Below, piece by piece: positions 21,986 through 34,829 of a stretch of DNA of 64,000 nucleotides. Source of the stretch: Boswellia sacra (taxonomy: Eukaryota > Streptophyta > Magnoliopsida > Sapindales > Burseraceae); contig SNVD02013918.1 of the NCBI GenBank assembly GCA_013180625.2, forward strand, positions 496,001 to 560,000, written 5' to 3'. The first letter of the stretch is position 1. The number at the start of each line of letters is the position of its first letter. The notes under the pieces were generated by a model, which was given only the letters and a program-made list of their open reading frames with translations, was not told the DNA's origin and did not search any database. Position numbers and translations under genes: made by a program.

Positions 21986-23643
21986 TCAGTCGTCTTTGTA
22001 ATCTTTAATAGCACGTGCTTCAAAGCCCCCGTCTGCTCTCTTCTCAAGTGAATAGGGCATATAGGTTCCCAGAATTCTATCCCACATTACAAAGAAAGGT
22101 TGAGCGAAGTTGTATTTGCTACCATAAAGCTGATGGTGGACATCATGATATGCAGTATTGTTTCTGAAGAACACATGGAAGAGATTTCCAGGAAGCCATA
22201 ATCCACAGTGGTCATCCACTGTTTTGATGGTAGCAAACGAGAAGAAGAAAATCGACGTTCGAGGAGACATACCAGAGAGGAGAAAAGATAAGGCTCCACC
22301 AATTGTGTCATTCAGAAGCCCCTCAATGGGGTGATTGTACAGAGCACCAAATGCATAGGGAACAACAAGCCGGTGATGTAGAGAATGGATATGTCGATAC
22401 AAAAATTTGTTGTGGTGCATGTATCTGTGCATAAAATACTGCCATGTATCCATAACCAACATTGCTATAACAAACTGCCTAGCTAAAACAATTAGGGAAG
22501 ACTGTTGATCGGCAGCACCCTCAGTATCACTGCCTGTTACCTATGCACAACCAAGATTCACCAAAAATTAAATCGAATAATCAAGTTTTTCAGCTAAAAT
22601 ATTATTTTTTAATAATAATAATAATAATTAAATTAAACATAGCAAGTTCAATGATTACTCTGCCTCTATCTTTGGGTTCCATATCTAATTTCACATATTT
22701 ACAAGTTGATATACAACTGATTGCATATATACCAGAACTGGACACTGTACTCATGCTAAACCACAAATGGAGCACATATTCCATTTATTTACTATAATAT
22801 TCATAATTATTTCACCACATAAGTATGCTTGCAAACTGTGATGACTAAAGTTACAATCACACTACCACATTTATTACATCGACAAGTTAAGTAACAAGCA
22901 ATCGGCAAATTCAACATGATCATTTGCCCCTAAAACAAGCCACGCAAACTACCACATCCTAAAATTTTAACATGTTCCTGGCAATCCCACAATCACACTA
23001 CACAACTGAACCACTCCTTGAGTAATCTAGTTATTAGCTTTGGTCACAAAAACAAATCGCAGTAGCAAACACGCGAAATCCATCTTCAAAGCTTCTAGAA
23101 GAAAAGGTTTCAGCTTTTGCTTAGCTGAAGTAACTTCAAATTTGGTTAGCAGTTGGAACAGATAATAGAAGCCCAAGAGATTAAAATACTTAAAAATCAG
23201 ACAACAAACAAGCACCCCCAAAAAAAAAAAAATCAAACGATCATCATATCACATGCTTCAGTCACAGAAGATAAAAACATAAAGGAAAATAAACTATGTG
23301 AAAAAGCATAAAAATCAAAAATCAAACCCATGTGAACAAACGAGTAAGAGAACCGGAAAAAAGGATCAAAAACGAATTTTGAGAAAGATATGCAGAAATG
23401 ATAAAAACGAACCGTGAACAAGAGAATAGCAACAATAGCCTGGACAAATTGCTGGAGAAGAACGCCTTTGACAACAGCAGATTTAGATACCAAATTCTTG
23501 ACATCTTCATCTTTTCTAGAGTGCAACCTATAATCTTCAAGCTTAGGAAAGGATCCAAGAGCCACATACAAGCCTGAATACACCCAATACAGTAAAATGG
23601 GAACAAAAGTGCCTAACAGCTCGTCGGAAACGGCAAATTCCAT
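21986..23643 (-). CDS. SBH2: Sphinganine C4-monooxygenase (sphingoid base hydroxylase)
   Basis: Two exons, 23643-23413 and 22540-21986, join in phase 0 to give 261 aa, against about 260 in Arabidopsis SBH1/SBH2. The enzyme hydroxylates C4 of dihydrosphingosine (or its ceramide) to make phytosphingosine in the ER, a di-iron reaction of the fatty-acid hydroxylase superfamily. All three histidine boxes are present: HRYMHH (115-120), HSLHH (129-133) and HDVHH (209-213). Hydrophobic membrane segments lie around residues 9-29 and 61-77, near 93-107, and around 158-182. I chose the ATG at 23643 (MEFAVSDELLG); the in-frame triplet nine bases earlier is TTG. The intron is about 870 bp with clean GT-AG ends. 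Nothing looks broken. SBH2 rather than SBH1 is inferred from its PKS and HGH1 neighbours. Confidence 0.96.
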
Positions 23644-23805
23644 TCTCTGCAAACCCCTTAAAAATAAATTAAAAATAAAAAATCTGACCTAAAGCTTATA
23701 GGACACAAATCGCATCACAGCTCAATGTGCCCTAATGTAAACGTTCTTCTATTGATTTGATTTTTATTTTTCAAATCCTTTTATGAGATAAAAAAAAACC
23801 AAACC

Positions 23806-23814
23806 AAACCCTAA
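23806..23814 (-). promoter_or_regulatory. Telo-box upstream of the sphinganine hydroxylase
   Basis: AAACCCTAA occurs about 165 bp upstream of the start codon, read on the plus strand. Such boxes are common near the 5' ends of plant housekeeping genes. Position supports it; function is inferred. Confidence 0.4.
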
Positions 23815-23829
23815 CCTCTGTTCAATTCT

Positions 23830-24868
23830 ATTTATTTTGTAACAAATTGTGGGAAGTGGAATAATACCGGCCCCTTCTTTCCTCTTTCTGGGTCCTTGCA
23901 TGCACATAATATAATCACTTTGGTTTTATTACGAAATGCCCAAAATGATTTTATTTTTATTTTCTTTGTTTTTTAATTTTTGATTTTTGATTTTTTTAAT
24001 TGAAATTTCCAAATTGTGAGTCCGTCAACTATTTATTGAAGGACGATTCGAAAAAGAGCCGTTGATTTGCAATCAAGGAAGAGAGAGGTTGTGTCTGCTC
24101 GCTTTTGTGGATGGATTGAATTTGAGTCCCATTAATTAAATTAAAAGAGAGATAGTTGTTACGTGTGTGACGTGTACATGGTTGATATTTTCTCGAATGT
24201 ATGTTGACGTGGCGATCTCTCGATCGCCACCGGTTTTCTTTGTCTCTTTTGTTGTTGTAGACTTGCAGTGTATGGTTGATATCTTGGACACCCTTGGCAT
24301 TTAGTTAACGGATCAAAAAAGTTGAAGATTTTTAGATATAACACTTTCATCCCTAAATTTATCTTATGATTTTTTATGAATCCAAATCCTGTTTTTTGTA
24401 CTGTACATTTTTTAATATAATTTATATTAAATCTTAACTACATATTCTTTTTAAAATTTAAAATAATTTAAAATCAATCATATATTTTTAAATTTAATTA
24501 AAAATAAAAATATTAAATTCATAAAAGAAAACACCCGTTATCCAGCTTTGAAGAGGTGAAGGAAAGGAAGATGAGAAGAATGCAATTATGAAAAGTTACC
24601 GAAGAAGAAAGTGAATGATGGAGGAGATAAAACGACAAGAGAATGGGACAACTAAATTATAATTTCTTTTCTAACAATAAATCATGATTAAAAATCCTTC
24701 AATTATAACTTTATAGTTATTTTTTTCTAAATAATATTTAACTTATTTATTCATTATTATGGAGTTTTCATATATAATAATTATAAAAGTACACAAACCT
24801 TATCAGTTATTATTAATACACTTAAAAAAAAAGCATATTTAGATGTGAGAGATAACAAGGAGGATAAT
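23830..24868. other. Upstream region of the sphinganine hydroxylase and AT-rich spacer
   Basis: No gene is seen. About 24375-24530 is one copy of a dispersed AT-rich repeat that recurs at 26570-26715 and 47690-47850. Confidence 0.45.
24375..24530 (+). repeat. Dispersed AT-rich repeat, copy 1
   Basis: It contains AAATCCTGTTTTxTGTA, then TTAAAATTTAAAATAATT and ATTCATAAAAGAAAACA. The same ordered blocks recur near 26570 and 47690. Confidence 0.65.
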
Positions 24869-24874
24869 CTTTTA

Positions 24875-25290
24875 ACATTTTGATAGGACCACAATGTTAT
24901 AATCTTCAACATTATAACGAGGTCACGCTTTAAAATTAACAGTGATGATTGAAAAAACTTTGCATCATTACAAGATAGACATCATATCACTCTATGAATA
25001 AGACCATTTATCAATCATGGCTTTTAACATTGTGATGAGGCTGCAATGTTATAAGCTTTAACAGACAGATAGGGCCACGCTTTAATATTAACGGTGATAA
25101 TTAAAAGAACTTTACATCGTTATAAGAAAGACATTTAGCTGTTATATAATTAGGATCCTTTATTAATATTAGCCTTATCATTGTGATGAGACAATACGTT
25201 GCGATAAGGCCACGTGTTAATGTTGATGATTCAAAAAACTTTCATCATTACATTACAAGATGGACATCCAACCACCATCCAATTAACACT
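24875..25290 (+). repeat. Three diverged tandem copies of a ~150-bp unit
   Basis: Each copy carries a version of GGCCACGCTTTAATATTAAC, then GATGATT-AAAAACTTT and CATTACAAGAxxGACAT. Copies begin near 24899, 25048 and 25196. Confidence 0.65.
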
Positions 25291-25296
25291 GTATTT

Positions 25297-26552
25297 AGTG
25301 GTGGAGCCGGAAACTTTACTTAGAGGGCGCAAAATCAAATTTTAAGACTTAACATCTAAATTGGAAATACTAAAATCTTAATTTTATTAATTGATTATAC
25401 TGTCACGATGTCTCGTTTACCTAATAATAAAAAATTATTGTGAAGAGATTTCTCTGTTAATTAACCTTAACAACTCTCTCCTGAACTATTTTTACCATTT
25501 GAACCACTATATGATATTTAATATGTCTTAAATATATTTTTTTATATTAAAGTATTATATCAATATTTTGTTTGACTTAATAGGTAATTTAATATAAAAA
25601 TTCAATGGTAATAGTTTGATTAAAGAAGTTAAATGAAAAAATTAAAATCAATCCTATAATTTTTTTAATAATTATAAAGTAAATAAATAAATTTAAACTA
25701 AATTAATTAACTACCGTATAAATATAAATGATATATCTATTTAAAAAATTACATGCAAAAACTCAATGAAAAGAATTCAATCAAAGAATTTTTTTTTAAA
25801 AGCCCCAAATAAACTCATTTTTATCCATGTAAGTGGTAACAATCAATACCATTGTTATATTATAACATCAATTATTTGAATCCTTATATAAAATCCCAAC
25901 AATCTAATACTTATATATTCATCAGACAAGCTATTTAATCAAAATTCAAAAGCCTAATTTCTATTTTTTTCAATAACAAAAATAAAATAAAATAATATTT
26001 CTACAGGGTAGACTCCTATAGTCAATTGGTTCTACTTTTTTCTTGAGAGAGGATAGATCTGAGAGAAATTAGAGTTTATGAGCGTTGAACACTTTAACCG
26101 TTTAAATGTAGTCGAAACTATATTTTTGACTCGTCGGAGATGAAATACAACAGAGAAAAGACAAAGTGAGGATAAAGTAGTCTAATAAAAGAATAAAATA
26201 GCTTTATCTTATATTAAAGTACATATTGAATTTTAATGTAGTATCACTTTTTTTGTCACGGAGAGTTTAAAAATAAAGAGAGACAGAGAGTAATTTTTTT
26301 ATTTTATTTTATGTAATGGTAAAGTTTGGACTTTAGTGGATATAGACTTCCAATATTGGAATGTGGGTTTATTGAGAGGACAGCAAAGAAAATTTGATTT
26401 CTAAGAGAGCAATTATTTATAACAAATATTTACATGAGGGGCCATACATAACAGAAAGAAGTAAGAGGGGGCAACAGAAACTTTATATGTAAATTTAGTA
26501 GATTTTCAATCATTAGAGGGGCAAGTATCCAAGGTGGCTTCACCTTGATTTT
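25297..26552. mobile_element. Putative non-autonomous DNA element with GTGGxGGAGCC-type ends
   Basis: The left end GTGGTGGAGCCGGAAACTTT and the reverse complement of the right end (AAGGTGAAGCCACCTTGGAT) are similar, and each borders a run of AT-rich non-coding DNA. The boundary sequences resemble common plant repeat ends of the GTGGCGGAGCCA type. Target duplication was not resolved, so element class is unknown. Confidence 0.4.
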
Positions 26553-26569
26553 GGTTTTTTTTTTAATTG

Positions 26570-26715
26570 AAAATAATATTTTTTATATTACATATTTTTT
26601 AATATATTTTATATTTAATTTAATTATATATTATTTTTAAAATTTAAAATAATTTAAAATCTACCACATATTCTTAATTTTATTAAAAATAAAAAATATA
26701 AAATCACGAAAAGAA
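26570..26715 (+). repeat. Dispersed AT-rich repeat, copy 2
   Basis: It shares the ordered blocks of copy 1 (24375), notably TTAAAATTTAAAATAATTTA. Confidence 0.55.
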
Positions 26716-26719
26716 TTCA

Positions 26720-28303
26720 TCTTTAGAATATATATAAAAACTCAAAAAATAATTGATATATAACTGTGTGCGTATGAAAAAAAAATTGGCCTTAAGAGGA
26801 ACATGAGAGTGGAAGTTACCAAAGAAGAAAGAGAACGGGTGAGAAATAGATGATTTTTTTTTTTCGAAAAATAATTATGCAATTAATTGGCAAGGACCGT
26901 TTCAAGTGAAAAGAAAAGAAAAAAGAAATCCTAAGACCTTTCGTTCGCAACGATTGATAAATTTAGGGGTGAAAGTGTTAGTTAATGAAATCATTGGGCT
27001 TCAGAAGTTCAACCACAGAGGTGCACTAGTTCCCTATGTGCTTGCGGGGGGTCAAGGACGGCACCTTGTTTGACCAAGTCTCGGTTGGGACAAGGGTTTG
27101 AATATGCCGGAGTCCAAATTACTGCAGTCTGTTGACAATTTTTAGCCCTATAGTTATAACATATTATTATATAATAAAAAAAAACTTGTAAACGAATGCT
27201 GGAATTTGATGTTATATAGTAAGAATGTTCATGTTTCATTACAAATTTAACATCGGTTTAGTACCGAAGTAATTATTTTGAAGAACACATTTAATTAACA
27301 AAGAAGATTATGAACATTAAAAATAACATTTACATTAATTGTGGCTTATAGGCCTTAATATTATTTTTTATGTAAAAGTTAAAGTAAAACTCACTTATAT
27401 TTTTCAGAAAATACAATTCAAACGTTGAAAAGTCTCATTGGAATTGAAGGAAAAGAGATGGCAAATTCCTTGTTTGCTTCTTGCAAAAGCAAGACGTCAA
27501 ACATTGAAACGTCAGGCCTGCCACTCGCCACCCACTTCGTGACATCTTGTTTGTTTAGAAAATTTCAACACTTCTCTCAATTATATTGTTGCCACCTAAG
27601 ATGAACAAGAAGCTAATAAAAATGTTTAATATTCTGAGATTTTAAACGTGTAAGAGCATGGTTATTCACAAATAAAAACTTTTTTTCTCACAAATCTGAA
27701 AAAATATTTAAAATAATTGAAAAATATTCATAAAAAAAGTCTTAACTTATATCTTAAATACACATATTTAACTTTTGAAATCTATATAAATCTACTTGAA
27801 ATTTATATATTTAACAATTTTTATACAATTTTTTCTAAGAAATTACAATTTTCAACAAAATTTAAACAAATTTTAAAAGATTTTTTTTTTTAAAATTAAA
27901 TATGTGCCCTTTAAACGCACATTAAAGAGTACCCTTCATAAAATATCTTAAACATTTAAATTTTACAGACAGCTGAGTCTACTAAGCAAATGTTTTCTTA
28001 AATCAGAAGTATAATATACAAAAAAATAATAATTAATTAAAAGTTGCCAACTGTACAGTCATATTCGATCAGGAGGAATATTTAGAGCAACCCTTTATAT
28101 GCTAGGCAAATTCCAATTCATGATCCATTGAGACCATGATGAAACCACCAATAAGAAAAAAAAAAGTATTGTTGCCAACCAGCAGCAATTGTATTGTTAG
28201 TTGTAACATAATCAATAATTGCACTTTATCTTCATTTCGTCTCTTCCCATGTGAACTTCCAGCATGTGCAGGATGATCAACTCAAAAGATTTGATGTCAT
28301 AAA
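26720..28303. other. AT-rich intergenic, ORC6 3' flank at the right
   Basis: No gene is seen. A GC-richer island at about 27005-27135 could be part of a SINE or a decayed gene, but I could not identify it. Confidence 0.4.
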
Positions 28304-31142
28304 TTACACGGCTTCCAACTTTTGTGTCTCAGGAACCTGCTTTTTCTGAAAATTTAGGCTAGTTTGTGTAGTTCGCTTGCAAGGTGCTAGAAAAAGAAAA
28401 TAAGCAGAATTAGTTAGTTATATTTTGTCTAGTATGATGAAAATGGGTGCATTATGAAAAACAGAAGAAAATGCTCTCCTCCAACCTTGTGCCTTGTTCT
28501 TGTTGGATGATAAGACAGAGGATTTCCAGTTCTCATAATCAACTTTCTCCTTTCTTTTGTGACGTTTGTAACTTGAAACCTGCAAAGTATCATGTCAATA
28601 ACATTTAAAGGTAGAACCTAATGAGTTTAAGCTAAGCCTTATATATATATATATATATAATGTTCATTACTTGCTCAAGTAAAAACTTATGCAAACATGG
28701 TATCACCAGACATCAGCTTGCAGACACTTATGGAATAATAACCACAAATTGGAAAAAGAAAAAGATATGTAAAAGTAGGGGAAATCAATGGAATAGGAGC
28801 TATGTCTAGCTACTATTTTGACAGTGTGAGTGATGATTTGTTGCTGCAAGAGTTAACTTAAATAGAAGTTGACAAGAAATTTAGACCGAGTAGAACTTGA
28901 CAAAACAGGAAGTTGACATTTGGATTGGCGAGTGTGACACTGGTCACCTTTCATAATTTCACTTGGGCAGAACTCACTAAAAATTTGGCTCAGTTAAGTA
29001 ATCAGGAGGCTAGCAAACATCCATATAATTGTGTCAAAACTATTTCATTTGTCATTTTGGTTTCATGTTAATAGTTCTGCAGTATCGTACTTGTTTCTTG
29101 TGAATGTGTTGCAATATTATCATCCAGCAGGTTTGGCAAACAAAAACTGAACTGTCATCTATAAGTGGACAGGCAGAAATACCAATAAAATAATCCTTAT
29201 AAAGAAAATAAGAGACTTTTACTCTCCCAATGTAGCCAATGGACAAAGAAACTGAACTGGAATTTATCCCTACAAGGAGTCAATCTAGAAGCAAATCAAC
29301 TCAACTTTTTCTACTCCGCGTAGAAAAGGTTGAAAAGGATAATGCTGTCATGCTTTCAACTGATATGGAATAAACAGCAACTAGAACTGCAGCTATGTTA
29401 CCTCTTCTCCATCATCAGATAGATATCCTCCATCTTCGAACTTTCTTTTTTCAGGTAAGACATCTAGAAGTTCTGCATAGATATGGAAAAATTAGAAGAA
29501 AAACAAATTTCAAGCATTAAGTTAAAAATAATTGTTGAAAGAAATTTATATATAAATTATTTAGAGTTATATATAAATAGTAATACCAATACAAAAAAAA
29601 TTGTAGACACGAGTAATAGGGCATATGTATAAACTGACTGGAGGTCATTGTATTCAATCACACATTCAGACAAAAGGTAGTACCAGCATTACAAAAATGG
29701 TAGAGGTCCTTCATGGTAGTAGCAACCTATATTTACAGTTCATCCAACAAGAACAAGGCACATGAAAAGCTGAATGAAATGTTACCTCGATTCCCTTTCA
29801 CTTCTCTAGGGTCTTTCTTTTCCTTTGTGATTCCAAAAACATCATGGCAGAGGTCCTTCATGGTAGTAGCAACCTATATTTACAGTTCACATTGTTACAA
29901 AATCATATCAAGACAAAATACTGCAACGAATTTTCCATTGTGGGGAACTATGTAACTTACACTTGAAAATTCAGCTTCAGATGTGCCACAAATCTCAATC
30001 AACTTAATCTTGTCTACCTTTAGCTGTTAAGTTAAAAAAATCCAACTCCAAATAAGTTAAAACAAACAATTATGCCATATAAAGATTCTAACATTCTCAA
30101 ACCATCATTTATTAGCACAATTATTCTTGCTTACCTTGTGTTTCTTTGCGCACAGGTAGAATGCAACAGCAGTAAATACAGGGCGAGTAAAGTCAGCAGT
30201 TTCCCGCCTGGAAGCTGGCAACGAAGCAACAAACCGGTTCTTGTACCTGACACTCAACACCATTCATTCAATCACCGATGCAACAACAAATTCTCTCACA
30301 AAACAAAATCTAAAACAATTTTTTTTTAAAAAAAAAAAGAAGCTTAGTTTTCAACTTCAGGGATTTCTTATCAACTCGGCACTATTACAAACAGTAGCAA
30401 ACATCATCTAGATGCACAAGCAGTCTAAAGCAAACATGTACAAAATCTATGAACCGCAAAACAAAAACATGCACAATATAATAAAGGGGAAAAAATGCAC
30501 TTACAGAGACAAGCCCTTCTGCACCAAAGGAATGAGCCTAACACACCCAAACTGAATCCCCAGTTCCCTTATATCCAATTTATTCCTACATATGTCACCA
30601 CATAATCCATTCAGTAACAGAATCCACATAAAATACAAGAAAAATATAAACATAAAACATAAAAACAAAACAAGAGAAAAACCCACTTGAAACCAATGCT
30701 GTTTTGCAGCGAATTAAAGGATCGGATATAAGCCTTCTCCGACATTCCGCTCAATTTAATTGCTGTCTGCCGATCAAAAATAACGTCGACCCTGCAAATA
30801 TTAAGCACCCATTAAGTTGACCGTGAAACCAATATGAGAAATGTGTAGGGTTCAGTGAAGCAATAACGCAAATACCTTGTGGCAGCGATTTCCAGGCAGA
30901 TTATAGCCTTGCAGATCTCTCCCTATAACGATAATAAATGTCAATGAATGAATAATAAATAATATTCATTTTTAAGCTTCAAATTATAAGGTTGATAATG
31001 AATTAGAAGTCAAAGGACATACGACTCCGATGATGGAGGAATCGAACTGAACATCGCAAAGGCGGCGAAGCTCGGCAGCTTTTCGGATCAATTGCTTGGA
31101 TTCGGAGAGACCAAGCTTTCTGGCGATGTCGGAGATATCCAT
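28304..31142 (-). CDS. ORC6: Origin recognition complex subunit 6
   Basis: Ten exons: 31142-31023, 30922-30876, 30791-30687, 30585-30505, 30246-30135, 30023-29961, 29873-29786, 29472-29402, 28579-28486 and 28386-28304. They sum to 864 nt, exactly 287 codons plus a TAA stop, with every junction in phase. The protein begins MDISDIARKLGLSESKQLIR and contains the conserved blocks FDSSIIGVGEICKAIICLEI, KLSGMSEKAYIRSFNSLQN, ASLPASRRETADFTRPVFTA and KGNRELLDVLPEKRKFEDGG. The N-terminal two thirds form TFIIB-like cyclin-box folds; the C-terminus is basic (YKRHKRKEK) and ends with QTSLNFQKKQ, matching the plant ORC6 tail. ORC6 is a subunit of the complex that marks replication origins and loads MCM helicase in the nucleus. 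Length is typical of plant ORC6. Three E2F-like sites upstream suggest G1/S control. No defects seen. Confidence 0.96.
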
Positions 31143-31229
31143 TTTGTGTTTTGTGATGCGGTATCAGAAATGTGAATAACAACTCATCACCTGGAGTTGT
31201 TTGGGGATTGAAGAAATAACTGCTAGGAG

Positions 31230-31237
31230 TTGGCGGG
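31230..31237 (+). promoter_or_regulatory. E2F-like site 1 upstream of ORC6
   Basis: TTGGCGGG, about 90 bp upstream of the ORC6 start codon, fits the E2F consensus TTSSCGSS apart from context. Confidence 0.6.
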
Positions 31238-31253
31238 ATGCATTTTGAAGTTG

Positions 31254-31262
31254 TGGCGCCAA
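31254..31262. promoter_or_regulatory. E2F-like site 2 upstream of ORC6
   Basis: TGGCGCCAA is a palindromic E2F-type core about 112 bp upstream of the start codon. Confidence 0.6.
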
Positions 31263-31298
31263 CTGAATGAAATTTCATCTCCCGGCGGCAATATTTGC

Positions 31299-31309
31299 TT
31301 TGGCGCCAA
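31299..31309. promoter_or_regulatory. E2F site 3 upstream of ORC6
   Basis: TTTGGCGCCAA is a full palindromic E2F site about 157 bp upstream of the start codon. A further CCCGGCGG motif lies at 31281. Confidence 0.7.
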
Positions 31310-32939
31310 TAGCGTTGATACTAAACTACAATATCGTATGGATAATGGATCGGAGGTCAAAATTAAAATATTTAAATGTGCAATTTGGGTGTATAACTCT
31401 AGTCTTGCCCATTAAAATAACCAAAAATTTAAAAAATAATAGAAGTTGTGAAAAGGATCCTGTGTCACTCCCATACATTGTACATTAGAGCTGTGCAGTT
31501 TAAATGGGCCTCAAGGCTCCATTTGGTAGATGCATTTTGGGCTTAAAACCCAAGAATAAAATCGTAAAATCTTGTAGTACCAAAACGAACAATATCTATC
31601 CTACCATATACAACACAAGGAAGGTTTTCATAATTTTTTTTTTGTCAAGTATATCCAAATTTTGTCACCAAAACAAAATGTATCTTAGTTCTAAAAAGTT
31701 TTTTTCTTTTTTAATCTCTTAAAACTTCCTATCTTTTTTTAGGTGTGTGTGTATATATATACTCATATGTATATATATGAGTCAAGCTAGTAAATGCCAT
31801 TTGTTTTCAATGTGCCATTTCTTTTTGGTGTATTGTGGGTGTAAGCACTAGTTGGATGCAATTTGGCAACCATTCAATAGTTATGACCTGCTAAAGCAGG
31901 TAACAAGATACTGATTCTATGCACCATTAAAATTGGCACCACTGTCCATTATGAAACGACACCGTTTCTATCCATTATGCCCTCTTTGAACATTAAATTT
32001 GTACTTTGTATCATATAAATAAATACATATCAGCAATTTCGGGATTTTGTCAACAAATCTCAGGATTCCATTTATGATGATCTCGGGCACATAGGACCAA
32101 AGTTCGGAAGGGGGAAAAATCGTCTTTTTGTGAGTTCGTTTTGTCAAGAAACCATCACAACACTTTCGGGTGTTGGGCAGCAACTGTCGGGAGAAAAAAA
32201 TTGAAATTATGGATAATGCTCAGAAAATTGCGAGCCCGAGTTGGACTCATTGACAACCATTTGCAGTTCACAACCGTTGTGGGCCTCTTTTGAAACTGGC
32301 GAATGCCAGGGTGAAGCGCAATAGTAGACAGCCTTTCTTTCGAGAACGATTTGAAAAGCTCAGGATCAGTCAAAGGTTCTTCGGGATCGCTTTATAGACT
32401 TTCGGCGAACTGTTGTGACAAATGCGTCACTGGCATCCACTTGGTCTCTGCCTCATTACTTAGTTGTAGTTGCCATATGCGACACCGACATCTACCGTCT
32501 TTTATAGTTAACGATTTACAATATTAGTGGCTAACGTTAGGCTGACGTTAGGGTTGTTCATAGATACGACAGGACAATGGTTAAGCAATCCAAAATTTTA
32601 CGGTTCCTTCATCAACTTGTACTAAAATTCCGAATTTGGGGTAGATTAAATGTCTATCAGATGTCGAAATATTTTGTACTGGCGAATGCCAGGGTCTGAT
32701 TACAGTAACTGTTTTTTGTTAATAGTTTTGCATGGGAATTGCTCTTCATTTACCCCGTTAGTTGAAGCATATGGTTAGGATCTTGCTTGTAATTAGCAGC
32801 CGATATCAATGCCATGGATGATTCAAATTAATATTAATTGATTCTCTCCTGCGTCAATGGATTCAAAACTGTCTTTTTTTTTTTTTTTTTTTAGATTTAA
32901 AGGCTCTATTAACGATTGCCCCTCATGTTGACTTGTATG
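31310..32939. other. Intergenic, nothing recognised
   Basis: No gene is seen. A short (TG)n(TA)n stretch and palindrome lie near 31743-31785. Minus-strand open frames around 31968-32373 run on from each other with a stop and shift between them; they may be a decayed transposon ORF, but I cannot name it. Confidence 0.4.
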
Positions 32940-33783
32940 GACAGTGACGGACCCAGAATTTTATCTTAGAGTGAGCACCTTTACTATTTTAAAATTAATG
33001 TTAAAAAAGCCTCAATAGTACAAAAAATTGTTTAAAAAAAAAGAATAGATATAGATATATAGGACACATAATAAATCTTATATTTCAAAATTAAAAAAAT
33101 CCTAATATAATGAATAAAATTATAAAATCCTAATACTTTATAATTTATTTTAGAAATACATATTAGTTGTCATTGACAAGCATTTATATTTAAAAATTGT
33201 TGCATAATTACTTCATTATCATGTATGAAATTTTTTTTTATTTATAATCCTATATTAGCATTATAATTCAAAATTTGAGTTATACATTTGAAATTTGCAA
33301 ACAAACATTTACATTAATTTCAAAATAACTTTGTATTAAATTGTTAACATTTTTCTTAGATATGATTATGTCAATTTAAAAAAGAATTTTTTTTAAATAT
33401 CTCTTCAGATTTTTTTCTCAAAAATCATTAATTTATAATAACTATTAAATTTTACTCAAAAAGGCTGCAAATGCATAAAAATAATAAGAAGACTCGATCA
33501 TAATTTTTAATTTTAAAAGAAGTTCACTAATTTTTACACTAATTAACACATATAAATTATAAAGAGAAAGAAATAATACAAATATGATATATAATATAGT
33601 TATAGAAATATAAGTTTGATAGGCTATTAGTTTAAAAAAGAAAGAAAGGAAAACAATTTAAAGACTATTTTTCAAGAAGGGTGTAATTATAAACTATGAG
33701 CAATAAGGGATTCCAATAAATTTTCAAAGTTTCAGAAGGGGCCCAGGCCCCCCTGGGTCCCTTCTTAGGTCCGCTTTTGTGTA
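32940..33783. mobile_element. Putative non-autonomous element with GGACCCAG-type ends
   Basis: The left boundary ACAGTGACGGACCCAGAATT and the right-side GGGTCCCTTCTTAGGTCCGC are inverted-like ends around 800 bp of AT-rich non-coding DNA. The pattern is typical of abundant plant repeats starting CAGTGGCGGAxCCAG. No target duplication was fixed. Confidence 0.4.
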
Positions 33784-33995
33784 TGGATATATAGGCTACT
33801 GATCCATTTGTCCAAGAAATAAATGTAATTGATTGTAGCTTATGTTAACACTATTAAGGGCTGTATGAACTTCCTTGTGACCTATGAAATACATTTATAT
33901 ACGCACACCATAGTTGTGGTTTATATTTGCAGAAAAAGCCACTATCCTAGTTTCTACTGATTAATTGCCATTTGTGCTTTCAGTGACATAGGGTC

Positions 33996-34274
33996 ATGCT
34001 AAAGATGGTCAAAATGAGCAAAGCAAAAGGTAGAAAACAATACTCATTCTACAAACGTGTGAGGAAACCTACAGACTCCAGAGTCAAGCGCCATAAACAT
34101 TCGGGAACACAGACAGTTGGTGATGCAAATGAGGTCAACAGAAATAAATTCGTCAAAATATGTATGCACGAGTCTCTAAATGTCCAAGACATGCTCTTTC
34201 ATCTCCCATATCCATGCGTTGGCAAGCAGGGTATTGTCCACTATAATCCTTGCTTGGTGGGAGAAAAAATTTAA
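33996..34274 (+). CDS. Unrecognised 92-codon open frame in transposon remnant
   Basis: It begins MLKMVKMSKAKGRKQYSFYK, is strongly basic in its first half, and has no domain I recognise. It lies on the same strand as, and 400 bp before, the DUF1985 remnant, so it may be the decayed N-terminal part of that transposon gene. Low confidence that it is expressed. Confidence 0.25.
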   Translation: MLKMVKMSKAKGRKQYSFYKRVRKPTDSRVKRHKHSGTQTVGDANEVNRNKFVKICMHESLNVQDMLFHLPYPCVGKQGIVHYNPCLVGEKI

Positions 34275-34673
34275 GTTACTAATTAGTTTGCTTTAATTTT
34301 AAGAAATTCGAACTGAGGTCGCTAAAGTATTCCCTCATCTGATTTTACATTCCACTTTAACACTAGGTCGAGGATGGCATGAGTTCTTGTTTACACATAT
34401 TCATCCATACATCATGTAACATGTCATTGTTGTATCACAAGTCTTCACAATTGGTCAAATTAATTATACTTGACATTTCTGTTCTACACTTGGCTTTATT
34501 TGTTTTGTGTTGATATCTCCATGCAAGAATCAGAGTCAACACCGAAGGAAAACATCGCTTGCATGGGAGGATTAGTTATCGTTCAAGATTGAACGAAGTC
34601 CTAAAGAATATTCTTGATAAACTAACTGACATAAAAACAATTATTTAAGGAAAATTGCTTTGGGTGCTTCCTT

Positions 34674-34818
34674 GAAATGGAAAGGCTGCAATTCTTCGGC
34701 AAACATTGTCATTGGATGTTGTTACAAGCAAATGAGTTTAATGCCACTGGGACGATGTTTGCTGTTAACGGACAGATTTTGAGATTTGGGGCAATCAACT
34801 TTTCAGAGATTACTGGAT
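34674..34818 (+). pseudogene. DUF1985-containing Ulp1-type transposon gene, left part
   Basis: Open frame ending QILRFGAINFSEITG, the typical DUF1985 signature (R-F-G-x-x-x-F-x-x-I-T-G-L). It is cut at codon level by the CACTA element starting at 34819. Joining across the insertion with one copy of the GAT duplication gives E-I-T-G-L, the family pattern. DUF1985 is found in plant transposon genes, often fused to a C-terminal C48 (Ulp1) peptidase. The rest of the domain resumes at about 45021. Confidence 0.75.
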
Positions 34819-34829
34819 ACTACAAGAAA

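Noticed and set aside
27005..27135. Possible SINE with tRNA-like head
   Set aside because: The GC-richer island has a weak B-box-like GGTTTGAAT, but I could not find a convincing A box at the right spacing, a poly-A tail or target duplications.
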